Origin: Paenibacillus albidus
GTDB taxonomy: Bacteria; Bacillota; Bacilli; Paenibacillales; Paenibacillaceae
DNA length: 64,000 nt
Reading direction: 5' to 3'
Assembly (NCBI RefSeq): GCF_014644435.1
Contig: NZ_BMKR01000012.1
Location: 124,001 to 188,000 of the forward strand
Positions 1 to 8,600 of the stretch are shown in pieces; position 1 is the first letter of the stretch, and each line of letters begins with the position of its first letter. The position numbers and the translations under genes were made by a program. Under the pieces are notes generated by a model, which was not told the DNA's origin, ran no database searches, and was given only the letters and a program-made list of their open reading frames with translations.

Positions 1-453
1 GGTATTCGGTATAAACGCTTGTCCGCCGAAACCCGGGTTCACAGTCATCACGAGGGCCAGATCCAGATCCTCCAACACTTCACGCAGCGCGGAAGCCGGA
101 GTTCCCGGATTGATGGCTACCCCCGCCATAAGGCCCAGCTCTTTAATCTGATGCACTACGCGGTGCAAATGCACGCAGGCTTCCGCATGAACGGTGATAA
201 CCGCTGCTCCGGCCGCAGCAAAATCGGCAATATAACGTTCCGGAGAGGAGATCATCAAATGAACGTCCAGCGGCAGGGATGTATGCGCTGAGACTGCTTT
301 TACAATCGGCGGGCCCAGCGTTATGTTCGGCACAAAATGCCCATCCATGACATCTACATGGATCCAGTCCGCACCGCAGGCCTGCACTTCTGCCACTTCG
401 GTGCCGAGGGCAGCGAAATCCGCCGACAATATGGATGGTGCTAATAAAATCAT
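1..453 (-). CDS. rpe: ribulose-phosphate 3-epimerase (3' end outside window)
   Basis: Interconverts D-ribulose 5-phosphate and D-xylulose 5-phosphate in the pentose phosphate pathway. Reading the minus strand from 453 gives about 150 residues. They begin [13 protein letters not shown], the conserved first strand of the family, followed by [12 protein letters not shown] (metal and substrate binding), a DVHLMI block and VNPGFGGQ. The gene runs off the left edge, so the last third is missing. The start is set by GGAGGT 7 nt upstream. It follows rsgA with only a few bases between them and is probably co-transcribed with it, as in B. subtilis. Identity is secure from the motifs. Confidence 0.95.
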   Translation of the reverse strand, partial: MILLAPSILSADFAALGTEVAEVQACGADWIHVDVMDGHFVPNITLGPPIVKAVSAHTSLPLDVHLMISSPERYIADFAAAGAAVITVHAEACVHLHRVVHQIKELGLMAGVAINPGTPASALREVLEDLDLALVMTVNPGFGGQAFIPNT

Positions 454-457
454 CGTT

Positions 458-1363
458 TCAGTACCTCCGTTTTTTGTCTTTCATTTCATTAAAAAACAGT
501 TTGTAATGCTCATAACGGCTATCCGCAATCTCCCCTGCTTCCCAGGCTTTGATGACATGGCAGCCAGGTTCATGCAAATGGGTGCAGCCGCGGAATTTGC
601 ATTGTCCTGCATAATCCGCGAACTCCCGGAAACAAGTGGACAGCTCTTCCACACCCAGCTCCAGAAAATCCAATTGGCTAAAGCCGGGAGTATCCGCAAC
701 AAAACCGCCATCTCCGATATCCATCAGCTCGACATGCCGGGTAGTATGACGGCCGCGCCCCAGGCGCAGGCTGATCTCTCCTGTCTCCAGCTCAAGCCCC
801 GGAACAATACGGTTCAGCAAGGTAGACTTGCCTACTCCGGACTGTCCGGCAAAGACACTGATGCCACCGCCAAGCCGCTTCCGCAGGTCCTCGCTGCCGA
901 TACCTGTTCGCGAGCTGGTAACCATTACCTCGTAGCCAATACGCTCGTACATCTCCTTAACCACTTGGGTGGCCTCGCCATCATCATCCGCCAAATCCTG
1001 CTTTGTTAACACAATCAGCGTATCCAGCCCTGAATGCTCAATATGAACCAGGAACTTATCGAGCAGATTCAGGTTCATATCGGGCTCGCGCACCGAGAAT
1101 AACAGCACAGCCAGCGTCACATTGGCTACAGGAGGACGAATCAGCTCGGATTCACGCGGATGCAGCTCATCCACCATGCCTTCCCCATTCTCAGTCAGAC
1201 TATAGACAACCCGGTCACCAACAAGAGGAGACTCTCCTCTTTTTTTGAAGATTCCCCGGCCTCTGCATTGAACCGATGTCTCATGGGATGCGATCAACCC
1301 TTCACGGAGCGGTTTGACATAATAATATCCGCTTAGTGCCTTAACGATTATTCCTTCAGGCAT
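458..1363 (-). CDS. rsgA: ribosome small-subunit-dependent GTPase A
   Basis: A GTPase that helps late maturation of the 30S subunit. The 301 residues have the circularly permuted GTPase order of the family: an N-terminal OB-fold, then a TKQD G4 motif, the P-loop GQSGVGKST, then DTPG (G3). A C-terminal zinc knuckle reads [14 protein letters not shown]. Length is normal. It sits between prkC and rpe, the same order as B. subtilis (yloQ). A hairpin separates it from prkC, so it may have its own expression level. In B. subtilis the homologue is a substrate of the PrkC kinase encoded just upstream here; that link is known from the family, not visible in the sequence. Confidence 0.96.
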   Translation of the reverse strand: MPEGIIVKALSGYYYVKPLREGLIASHETSVQCRGRGIFKKRGESPLVGDRVVYSLTENGEGMVDELHPRESELIRPPVANVTLAVLLFSVREPDMNLNLLDKFLVHIEHSGLDTLIVLTKQDLADDDGEATQVVKEMYERIGYEVMVTSSRTGIGSEDLRKRLGGGISVFAGQSGVGKSTLLNRIVPGLELETGEISLRLGRGRHTTRHVELMDIGDGGFVADTPGFSQLDFLELGVEELSTCFREFADYAGQCKFRGCTHLHEPGCHVIKAWEAGEIADSRYEHYKLFFNEMKDKKRRY

Positions 1364-1390
1364 ACATCGTTAGCCTTCCTCTCCTGATTT

Positions 1391-1428
1391 TACGAAAATG
1401 ACCCAAGCTTGAACTCCCCGGGTCATTT
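1391..1428 (-). terminator. hairpin between prkC and rsgA
   Basis: A 9-bp perfect stem, AAATGACCC pairing with GGGTCATTT (1396-1404 and 1420-1428), followed on the minus strand by TTTTCG. The T tract is short, so it may be a partial terminator or attenuator that lets some prkC transcription read into rsgA. Confidence 0.5.
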
Positions 1429-1481
1429 CGCTGCGGCAGACATCGCAAATCGGTTAGGATTCCGTATCGCTGCCGCTTGTA

Positions 1482-3704
1482 TCATTCTTTCTTAACTTTG
1501 TTCTTAGCCTTCTCAGACGCCTTGTTGCTTGCAGGTGAATCGCTTAGAAGTCCCGTCTGATCCACACTTCCATTCACCGGTGTTTCACCGCCGTTCTCCG
1601 CACCCGGCTCCGGCAGAATCTCCGGTTCAATGGTTGGTTCCGGTGTAGGTGTAGGCTCAGGAGTCGGCGTAGGCTCAGGAGGAGCTTCTGTAGGTTCCGG
1701 TGTCGGATCTGTGGATGGCTCCGGCTGCTCCACTGTCCCATTCTTGGCATCCATGTAGGAAACGGAATACGTCTCGATGAGTTCGTCATCACGGAAAACG
1801 GAGATCACCCCATCTTTGTTGGGAGCCAGCACCAGATTGACCGGCAGCACCTGGCTTTTGCCAATGGTACGGTCGCCCCATTCCTGTTTTTCGCCATTAT
1901 TGCGTGCATCGTAGAACTCAATCTGGATTTTAGACTTCTTCCCGTCTTGTGCTGGAGCAACCGGTACATTAAATGTATAATTCAGGGCTTCCGGTGGATA
2001 TCCTTTACTGAGCGTAATGGTCACCTTGGAACCCGGTGCTGCCGGTGCCCCCTTGTCGAAGGGCCACTGTTTCATGACCTGGCCCTTTTCTACTGAAAAG
2101 CTGTTGTCTTCCAGCACCTCTTCAAGGACTAGACCTTTCTCTTCCAGCTTCGCCTTGGCTTCTTTCTCCGTCAGGTTCATCAGATCCGGCATCGCAACGC
2201 TCTCTTCGCCTTTGCTTACCATAAGCACGATTGAAGCAATCTCCGGGTCAAACTCGCCCTGTGCCGCCGGATCAGAGCTGATAACGAGGCCTGGTTCGAC
2301 TTCTGCACTGAAACGGGGATCTTGACTTATCTTATTCTGCGGCACTCCCATCTCGATCAGTTCCTGTACAGCTTCATCATAAGTCTTGCCCGATAATTCC
2401 GGCATGGTCGGCAGTGGTTTGGTTATGCTGACTGTAAGCACAATGGTGCTGCCTTCCTTGACCATTGTCCCCTCTTTCTTGCTCTGCTTCCACACAGCAT
2501 TCTCCGCGAAATTCGGGTTATATTCCTGAATGACCGGCTCCTCCACTTCAATGGCCAAAGCGGTGAGTTTGGCCTTGGCCTCCTCCAGGGGAAGATTGAT
2601 TACACTGGGAACTGCAACCTCATGAACAACCAGCTTCGCATTCACATACCAAACTACACTGAACATAGCCAATAACAGTACCAAGGTAAGACTGATCCAT
2701 AAGGCCGGACGGCTCCATTTCTTCTTGCCCTTTGGCAAGGGTGTGCGTTCATCTTCACGTCTCATCTGATCTTCACCGGAATTCTTTGCACCACCGGTGC
2801 GCTGAATCGGCTTAATGGCCGGAATGATCCGGGTGCGTTCCTCGTCATCTTCATCATCGAAGAACACCTTTGATTCACTGCGCCTTTCAGGCAGCAGGCA
2901 AGTCTCCAGATCCTGCAGCATCTCCTTGGCAGACTGGTAACGCTCCTCCGGGTTCTTGCGCATGGATCTTAGAATAATATTCTCGACGCTTTGCGGAATC
3001 AGCGGATTAAGGAGCTTCGGCTCCTCAAACTCCTCCTGCAGATGCTTCAGGGCTACACTGATCGGGCTTTCCCCCAGAAAAGGCAGGCTACCGGTCAGCA
3101 TTTGGTAGAGTACAATGCCCAGTGAATACAAATCGGACTTTTCACCTGTGGTGACGCCTTTGGCATGCTCCGGGGAAAAATAATGGACTGAACCCACGAC
3201 AGAACCGGTCTGTGTAATTGTAGTGGAGGTGACCGCACGTGCGATTCCGAAGTCGGTTACCTTGACCCGCCCGTTCCGTCCGATCAATATATTATGAGGT
3301 TTGATATCCCTATGGATAATCTGATTCTGGTGGGCATGGTCCAGCGCATCACAAATCTGCGAAGCTATCCGCACCGATTCATCCACTTGCAGCGGGGCCC
3401 GTTCTTTGATAATTTCGTTCAGATTCTTGCCTTCCACATACTCCATAACGATATAATGAATTTCGTCTTCCTGTCCTACATCATATATGCTAACCACATT
3501 CGGATGAGACAATGATGCCGCAGATTGCGCTTCCCGCCGGAACCGGCGTATAAATTCCTCATCATGTACAAACTGGCTGCGCAATACTTTAATGGCGACG
3601 TTGCGATTCAATAAAATGTCATGGGCCCGATAGACAAGCGCCATTCCACCTCCGCCGATCCGTTCAATGACTTGGTAGCGGCCGCCCAATTCGTGACCGA
3701 TCAT
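1482..3704 (-). CDS. prkC: membrane Ser/Thr protein kinase with three PASTA domains
   Basis: A eukaryotic-type kinase that senses muropeptides and phosphorylates proteins of cell wall, translation and germination control. Residues 1-270 are the kinase: glycine loop GGGGMALVY, Lys39, HRD at 131-133, DFG at 151-153 and a Thr/Ser-rich activation loop at about 158-172. A charged juxtamembrane linker follows, then one transmembrane helix (about 333-354). Three PASTA repeats lie at roughly 363-427, 431-499 and 502-568. After these comes a further domain of about 95 residues and a Pro-Glu-Thr-rich tail (about 665-740). At 740 residues it is longer than B. subtilis PrkC (about 650) because of this tail. 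Its ATG overlaps the prpC stop, so phosphatase and kinase are translationally coupled. Confidence 0.95.
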   Translation of the reverse strand: MIGHELGGRYQVIERIGGGGMALVYRAHDILLNRNVAIKVLRSQFVHDEEFIRRFRREAQSAASLSHPNVVSIYDVGQEDEIHYIVMEYVEGKNLNEIIKERAPLQVDESVRIASQICDALDHAHQNQIIHRDIKPHNILIGRNGRVKVTDFGIARAVTSTTITQTGSVVGSVHYFSPEHAKGVTTGEKSDLYSLGIVLYQMLTGSLPFLGESPISVALKHLQEEFEEPKLLNPLIPQSVENIILRSMRKNPEERYQSAKEMLQDLETCLLPERRSESKVFFDDEDDEERTRIIPAIKPIQRTGGAKNSGEDQMRREDERTPLPKGKKKWSRPALWISLTLVLLLAMFSVVWYVNAKLVVHEVAVPSVINLPLEEAKAKLTALAIEVEEPVIQEYNPNFAENAVWKQSKKEGTMVKEGSTIVLTVSITKPLPTMPELSGKTYDEAVQELIEMGVPQNKISQDPRFSAEVEPGLVISSDPAAQGEFDPEIASIVLMVSKGEESVAMPDLMNLTEKEAKAKLEEKGLVLEEVLEDNSFSVEKGQVMKQWPFDKGAPAAPGSKVTITLSKGYPPEALNYTFNVPVAPAQDGKKSKIQIEFYDARNNGEKQEWGDRTIGKSQVLPVNLVLAPNKDGVISVFRDDELIETYSVSYMDAKNGTVEQPEPSTDPTPEPTEAPPEPTPTPEPTPTPEPTIEPEILPEPGAENGGETPVNGSVDQTGLLSDSPASNKASEKAKNKVKKE

Positions 3705-4477
3705 CTATCCCACTCCTTTGCTTCGGGCACAGCGGCCTCTCCTTGATGTTCTAACATAGCGACGCTGATATTATCACCGCCGCCGGCAAGCAACGCCAGC
3801 TGAAGCAAGCGGTCTGCTCTTTCCTCAAGCGATATCTCAAGAATACCCGCAACCTTGCCCATATGCTCCGGACTGACAAAGTTGCTTAACCCGTCACTGC
3901 ATAAAAGAAGCACATCCTCTTCTTCAAGTGCAATCGGAACCAGGTCAACAGCGGTCACCGCATCGGTGCCAAGTGCGCGGGTAAGCACATTGCGGCGCGG
4001 ATGGTTACCCATCTCCTCTTCGCTGATCTGGCCGTTTCTGAACAGCTCATTAACCAGCGTATGATCCTCGGTTAGCTGCAAGGCGGCTCCGTCTTTAACC
4101 AGATATGCCCTGCTGTCACCGATATGTCCAATATATCCGGCCGATCCCTTCAACAGAACGGCTACGACAGTAGTACCCATATTATGATACTTCTCATCGC
4201 TTGCCGCTTCCTTGAAGACCTTGTCATTTGCTTCCAGAATCGCAGCGGATAATTCGGTGCCCAGCTCTTCACCCGGCAGATCGGGCTCCAGACCTTCGAG
4301 CCTGTTCTTAATGGTCTCTAGTGCTAGCCTGCTTGCGATATCACCCGCCAGATGTCCTCCCATTCCATCGGCAATAATGCCGAGGGTATATCCGTGACAA
4401 ATGGTGCCGATCCAGACGGAATCTTCATTGACCGTCCGAACCCGGCCAATATCGCTGGCATGAACTGTTCTGATCAA
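3701..4477 (-). CDS. prpC: PP2C-family Ser/Thr protein phosphatase
   Basis: Removes phosphates added by the PASTA kinase. The 258 residues carry the metal-binding PP2C motifs in order: SDIGRVRTVNED, ADGMGGH, GDSRAYL, LLCSDGLSN and GGGDNISV. It is a soluble, single-domain enzyme of normal length. The stop overlaps the prkC start by 4 nt, the usual arrangement of this pair, and rlmN lies just upstream with a few bases between, so rlmN-prpC-prkC is very likely one transcript. Confidence 0.95.
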   Translation of the reverse strand: MIRTVHASDIGRVRTVNEDSVWIGTICHGYTLGIIADGMGGHLAGDIASRLALETIKNRLEGLEPDLPGEELGTELSAAILEANDKVFKEAASDEKYHNMGTTVVAVLLKGSAGYIGHIGDSRAYLVKDGAALQLTEDHTLVNELFRNGQISEEEMGNHPRRNVLTRALGTDAVTAVDLVPIALEEEDVLLLCSDGLSNFVSPEHMGKVAGILEISLEERADRLLQLALLAGGGDNISVAMLEHQGEAAVPEAKEWDR

Positions 4478-4483
4478 ATATCC

Positions 4484-5536
4484 TCACCCCAACTCCATAT
4501 GTTTGGCGCGCAGCTGACCGCATGCGGCCGCAATATCATGGCCCTGCTCCCGGCGAATAGTAACGTTCACGCCGTGGTCGGCCAGAATACGTTGAAACTC
4601 AAAAATATCATTGCGGGAAGTACGCACATATTTACGCTCCGGCACATGGTTGACCGGTATCAGATTGACATGGCAGAGCATGTTCTTAATAACACCGGCA
4701 AGCTCTTCTGCATGCTCCTTCTGATCATTGACCCCACCAATCAGGGCGTACTCAAAGCTGATGCGCCGGCCGGTCTTGGCCTGGTAGTACCGCAAGGATT
4801 CAATCACATCATCAAAAGGATAACGGCGGTTCACCGGCATCAGCTTTGAACGCAGCGCATCATTGGGCGCATGAATCGAAATAGCCAGATTAATCTGGGT
4901 ATTCTCCTCGGCAAATTTGTAGATGCTTGGCACAATACCGCTTGTGGAGACTGTAATATGACGCTGTCCGATGTTCAGACCTTTCTCATGGATCATCAGG
5001 CGCAGAAATCTCATGGTGGCATCATAATTTTCGAAAGGCTCGCCTGTACCCATGATCACAATGCTGCTGACACGTTCGCCGCGGGCATCCAGGATTTGCT
5101 GGGAGCGGACCACCTGGGCTACAATTTCGCCTGCCGTCAGGTCCCGCTTCAATCCTCCAAGCGTAGAAGCACAGAAGGTACAGCCTATGCGGCAGCCAAC
5201 CTGAGTTGTAACACAGACACTGTTGCCATAATTGTGCTTCATAATTACGGTCTCGATGGCATGGTCATCATGCAGGCCAAACAGGAACTTCACGGTTCCG
5301 TCCTTGGACTCCAGCTTGGTTATTTCCGAGAGCGCCGAAAGAGTGAATTGATCATTCAGCTTCTGGCGCAGCCCCTTGGACAAATTGCTCATGGACTCAA
5401 ATTCGTTAACACGCTTCACATAGAGCCAGTCAAAAATCTGGCCTCCCCGAAACGCAGGTTCACCATTCGCCTTGGCCCACTCTTGCAACTCTTCCAAAGA
5501 TAAATCATATATTAAAGGTTTCATTGTAATTTGCAC
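4484..5536 (-). CDS. rlmN: 23S rRNA (adenine2503-C2)-methyltransferase, radical SAM
   Basis: Methylates C2 of A2503 in 23S rRNA, and of A37 in some tRNAs, using a radical SAM mechanism. The 350 residues contain the iron-sulfur motif CRIGCTFC. A second catalytic cysteine sits near the C-terminus in AAACGQL, the one that carries the methyl group in this family. MGTGEP and related SAM-binding blocks are present. The Cfr resistance enzyme shares the motifs, but the location next to prpC/prkC matches housekeeping rlmN. A strong terminator lies upstream between it and rsmB, so a separate promoter is expected in 5540-5600. Confidence 0.95.
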   Translation of the reverse strand: MQITMKPLIYDLSLEELQEWAKANGEPAFRGGQIFDWLYVKRVNEFESMSNLSKGLRQKLNDQFTLSALSEITKLESKDGTVKFLFGLHDDHAIETVIMKHNYGNSVCVTTQVGCRIGCTFCASTLGGLKRDLTAGEIVAQVVRSQQILDARGERVSSIVIMGTGEPFENYDATMRFLRLMIHEKGLNIGQRHITVSTSGIVPSIYKFAEENTQINLAISIHAPNDALRSKLMPVNRRYPFDDVIESLRYYQAKTGRRISFEYALIGGVNDQKEHAEELAGVIKNMLCHVNLIPVNHVPERKYVRTSRNDIFEFQRILADHGVNVTIRREQGHDIAAACGQLRAKHMELG

Positions 5537-5605
5537 CTGTTCTTTCCTTAAGGATATGCTTATTGTTTCTCATTCTTCCTATTTTAACACAAAATTCAGA
5601 GACGG

Positions 5606-5647
5606 TAAAAAGAAATACCCCGCCGCACGGGAGCCCGTCGGGCGGGG
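5606..5647 (-). terminator. rho-independent terminator after rsmB
   Basis: On the minus strand CCCCGCC pairs with GGCGGGG (5641-5647 and 5618-5624), with an inner ACGGG/CCCGT stem, followed by TATTTCTTTTT. It ends the priA-def-fmt-rsmB run and separates it from rlmN. Confidence 0.8.
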
Positions 5648-5677
5648 CAGAACAACCATTGACTGCCAAAGTGTTGA

Positions 5678-7099
5678 CTACAAGACTCTTTGAAGCCGGC
5701 AAATATAAAATCCGTCACTGCCATAATGCTGAGGCAGCAGCTGAATCCCTTCGCTCCCGGCCAGCGCAGTGCCCTTTAGCCTGTCCCACAAAGGCGTATC
5801 AAAACTCACTGCCTTAAAGCCGGGATTCCGCTGCAGGAAAGCTGCCACCACCTCATCATTTTCCTTCTTTTCCGTGGTGCAGGTACTATAGACCAGAATG
5901 CCGCCAGGCTTGAGCAAAGCGGACACAGATTGCAGCAATTGTTCCTGCAATACCGCTACACTTTCCACATCCTCCTGCTGTTTGCGCCATTTCAGATCCG
6001 GCTTGCGGCGGATCACGCCAAGTCCCGAGCAGGGAGCATCCAGCAGGATTCGGTCAAAGGATTCAGGCTCAAGCTTGCTCTCCAAATCCAAGGCATCGGC
6101 ATGCCCTGTATGGATGCTCTCAAGCCCAAGACGGGAAGCCTGATCAGAGATCAGCTTCGCTTTGTGAAGATGCAGATCATTGGCGTAAATATAACCCTGA
6201 TCTTTCATCAGCTCACCCATATGTGCACTTTTGCCGCCCGGTGCCGCGCAGCAGTCCAGTACCCGCATTCCGGGTTCCGGGGCTACGGCTTCTGCCACCA
6301 GCATGGAGCTTTCATCCTGAACAGACAGGTAGCCGTCACGGTACCAGGAAGACAATGCCAGATTGCCGCCGCCTTTGACGACTATTCCATAAGGGCTAAG
6401 TTCCGATGCCGCTGCCTGCAGACCTTGGGCCTCTATTTGCTCCAGCAAGGATTCGCGGCTGATCATCGTGGTATTCACACGGACACTGACCGCAGGGGGT
6501 TCATTATTGGCCGCACAGATGGCCTCAGCTGTCTCGGCCCCATACTCGGCAATCCAGCGCCGAACCATCCAGAGCGGATGGGAATGCAGGATCGCAATGC
6601 GTTCTTCCTGACTGAGACCCTCGGCCAAGACCGGCAGGTCCCCGGCACGGAGCACGCTGCGAAGTACCCCGTTAACCATCCCGGAGATCCCCTGGTGTCC
6701 GCGTTTCTTGGACAGATTCACAGCCTCGTTGACCGCAGCATGCGAAGGAATACGGTCAAGATACAGGATTTGGTATAAGCTCAGCCGCAGCAGGCTTCGT
6801 ACCCAGGGCTGCAGCTTCGCGATCCCTTTGCTGACAAAGCTGCCAAGCACGTAGTCCAGGGTGTTCATGCGCGAAATGGTGCCATAGACCAGTTCTGTGG
6901 CAAGGCCTGTATCTTCCCGGCTGAGTGAAGACTTCTGCAGGCTGCTGTTCAGCAGCAAGTTGCTGTAGGCCCCCTGCTGCTCTACCCGGACAAGGACATC
7001 AAGAGCGACCTCCCGGGCTGAAGCCGGGGGAGCTGCGGGTTTGTTCTTGGGGTTGCCTGTTCCGCGTCTTTGGCCGCCGCCGTTACCGCCCGCGCTCAT
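5678..7099 (-). CDS. rsmB: 16S rRNA (cytosine967-C5)-methyltransferase
   Basis: Methylates C967 of 16S rRNA. The 473 residues begin with a low-complexity Gly/Pro stretch of about 25 residues. A NusB-like RNA-binding domain follows (about 28-160), then a Rossmann methyltransferase domain with the SAM loop LDCCAAPGGKS and two motif cysteines, DAPCSG and the nucleophile in YSTCT. The ATG overlaps the fmt stop by 4 nt, so translation is coupled. The Gly-rich N-terminal extension is unusual but the reading frame supports it. Confidence 0.95.
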   Translation of the reverse strand: MSAGGNGGGQRRGTGNPKNKPAAPPASAREVALDVLVRVEQQGAYSNLLLNSSLQKSSLSREDTGLATELVYGTISRMNTLDYVLGSFVSKGIAKLQPWVRSLLRLSLYQILYLDRIPSHAAVNEAVNLSKKRGHQGISGMVNGVLRSVLRAGDLPVLAEGLSQEERIAILHSHPLWMVRRWIAEYGAETAEAICAANNEPPAVSVRVNTTMISRESLLEQIEAQGLQAAASELSPYGIVVKGGGNLALSSWYRDGYLSVQDESSMLVAEAVAPEPGMRVLDCCAAPGGKSAHMGELMKDQGYIYANDLHLHKAKLISDQASRLGLESIHTGHADALDLESKLEPESFDRILLDAPCSGLGVIRRKPDLKWRKQQEDVESVAVLQEQLLQSVSALLKPGGILVYSTCTTEKKENDEVVAAFLQRNPGFKAVSFDTPLWDRLKGTALAGSEGIQLLPQHYGSDGFYICRLQRVL

Positions 7100-8034
7100 T
7101 CCAGCACCGTGCCGGGCTTCATGGCTGCGCCTCGGCTGAAATCGGCGGCACTCATGGCTTTTTTGCCAGCCGGCTGGACCGTGGTCAGCAGGAGGCTGCC
7201 GTCACCGGAGCGCACCTCAACACCGCTCTCATTGACCGCAAGGACCGTGCCGGGCAGCTCAGGACCGGCAGTGCTCCCTGAACGGGGAAGTTCAGAAGCC
7301 CACACCTTAAACGTTTCGCCGTTCCAGAGGGTAAATGCGCCCGAGAACGGCACCAGCCCGCGAATGCGGTTGTAGATCTCCCGCGATTCCGCACTCCAGA
7401 CAATCCGTTCGTCGTCACGGCTCAGATTCGGCGCGTAGCTGGCTTCACTGTCATTCTGCGGAGTAGCCTGTACGCGTCCAGACAGCAGATTCGGCATCTG
7501 CGCCTTCAGCAAATCACGGCCGGCCAGGCTGAGTTTGTCAAACAGGGTCCCTGAAGTGTCTGTCTGCTCAATCGGCACTTCCACACGGGAGATCATGTCG
7601 CCGGTATCAAGTCCTTCCGCCATATACATCAGCGTGACACCGGTGACCTCCTCGCCATTAATGATGCAGCGCTGGATAGGTGCACCTCCCCGGTATTTGG
7701 GGAGCAGTGATCCGTGTACGTTCACACAGCCATTCTGCGGCAGGTCCAGCACGGCCTTGGGCAGAATCTGCCCGTAGGCCGCAGTAACGATCAAATCCGG
7801 CTTATAGGCAGCAAGCTCAGCCACCGCCTCCGGGCGCCGCAGCCGTTCCGGCTGGAATACAGGCAGACCCAGTGCCAGCGCAGCTTCTTTAACCGGCGAA
7901 GGCATCAGCGTCTTTTTCCTTCCTTGCGGCCGGTCAGGCTGAGAGACAACTGCGACGACATTGTAGCCTTCCTCCACCAGCATTTGCAGACTGGGTACCG
8001 CAAAAGCGGGGGTTCCCATAAATACGATCCTCAC
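7096..8034 (-). CDS. fmt: methionyl-tRNA formyltransferase
   Basis: Transfers a formyl group from 10-formyltetrahydrofolate to initiator Met-tRNA. The 312 residues start MRIVFMGTPAFAVPSL and carry the folate/catalytic block HGSLLPKYRGGAPIQ and TGVTLMYMAEGLDTGD, with an OB-like C-terminal domain. It lies a few bases downstream of def, whose product removes the same formyl group from new proteins; the pair is conserved in bacteria. Confidence 0.97.
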   Translation of the reverse strand: MRIVFMGTPAFAVPSLQMLVEEGYNVVAVVSQPDRPQGRKKTLMPSPVKEAALALGLPVFQPERLRRPEAVAELAAYKPDLIVTAAYGQILPKAVLDLPQNGCVNVHGSLLPKYRGGAPIQRCIINGEEVTGVTLMYMAEGLDTGDMISRVEVPIEQTDTSGTLFDKLSLAGRDLLKAQMPNLLSGRVQATPQNDSEASYAPNLSRDDERIVWSAESREIYNRIRGLVPFSGAFTLWNGETFKVWASELPRSGSTAGPELPGTVLAVNESGVEVRSGDGSLLLTTVQPAGKKAMSAADFSRGAAMKPGTVLE

Positions 8035-8040
8035 TTAGCT

Positions 8041-8520
8041 TCACTCCTCGGTTTCGTCTGCGGTCATCTCATAGATTTTCTCGGCGATATCCGTGAACAG
8101 CACCCCGTTCAAATGGTCGATTTCATGCTGAAAAGCCCGCGCCAGCAGTCCGCTCCCGGTAATTGTGATTTCTTTGCCCTCGCGGTCCAGTCCACGCACG
8201 GTCACAGTCTCTGCACGCCGTACATCACCATTGATCCCGGGAATACTGAGGCATCCTTCCGGTCCAAGCTGTTCACCTTCGGTAGATACTATTTCCGGAT
8301 TGATCATTTTGATCAGTCCGTGTTCTTCATCGGCATCGATAACAATAAGCCGTTTCAGGATACCGACCTGCGGCGCGGCAAGACCAACACCCTCAGCATC
8401 ATACATAGTATCCGCCATATCATCCAGCAGTTTCTTTACATTGGGGGTAACCACACTTACTGCTTTTGCTGTTTTGTGCAGCACCTCATCCGGGTCTATA
8501 ACGATCATTCTGATTGCCAT
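8041..8520 (-). CDS. def: peptide deformylase
   Basis: A metalloenzyme that removes the N-formyl group from nascent proteins. All three family motifs are present in 159 residues: GVGLAAPQVG, EGCLSIPG (the cysteine ligates the metal) and QHEIDH (two histidine ligands and the catalytic Glu). The length fits the shorter class rather than the roughly 185-residue Gram-positive type 2 enzymes. Located between priA and fmt in the standard order. Confidence 0.96.
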   Translation of the reverse strand: MAIRMIVIDPDEVLHKTAKAVSVVTPNVKKLLDDMADTMYDAEGVGLAAPQVGILKRLIVIDADEEHGLIKMINPEIVSTEGEQLGPEGCLSIPGINGDVRRAETVTVRGLDREGKEITITGSGLLARAFQHEIDHLNGVLFTDIAEKIYEMTADETEE

Positions 8521-8600
8521 TCCTTAACACCTTCCCTGTCTGAACATATCTTTATCATAAGTATAGCGGTTCTTTAGTATTTCATTCGAACATCATGCCG

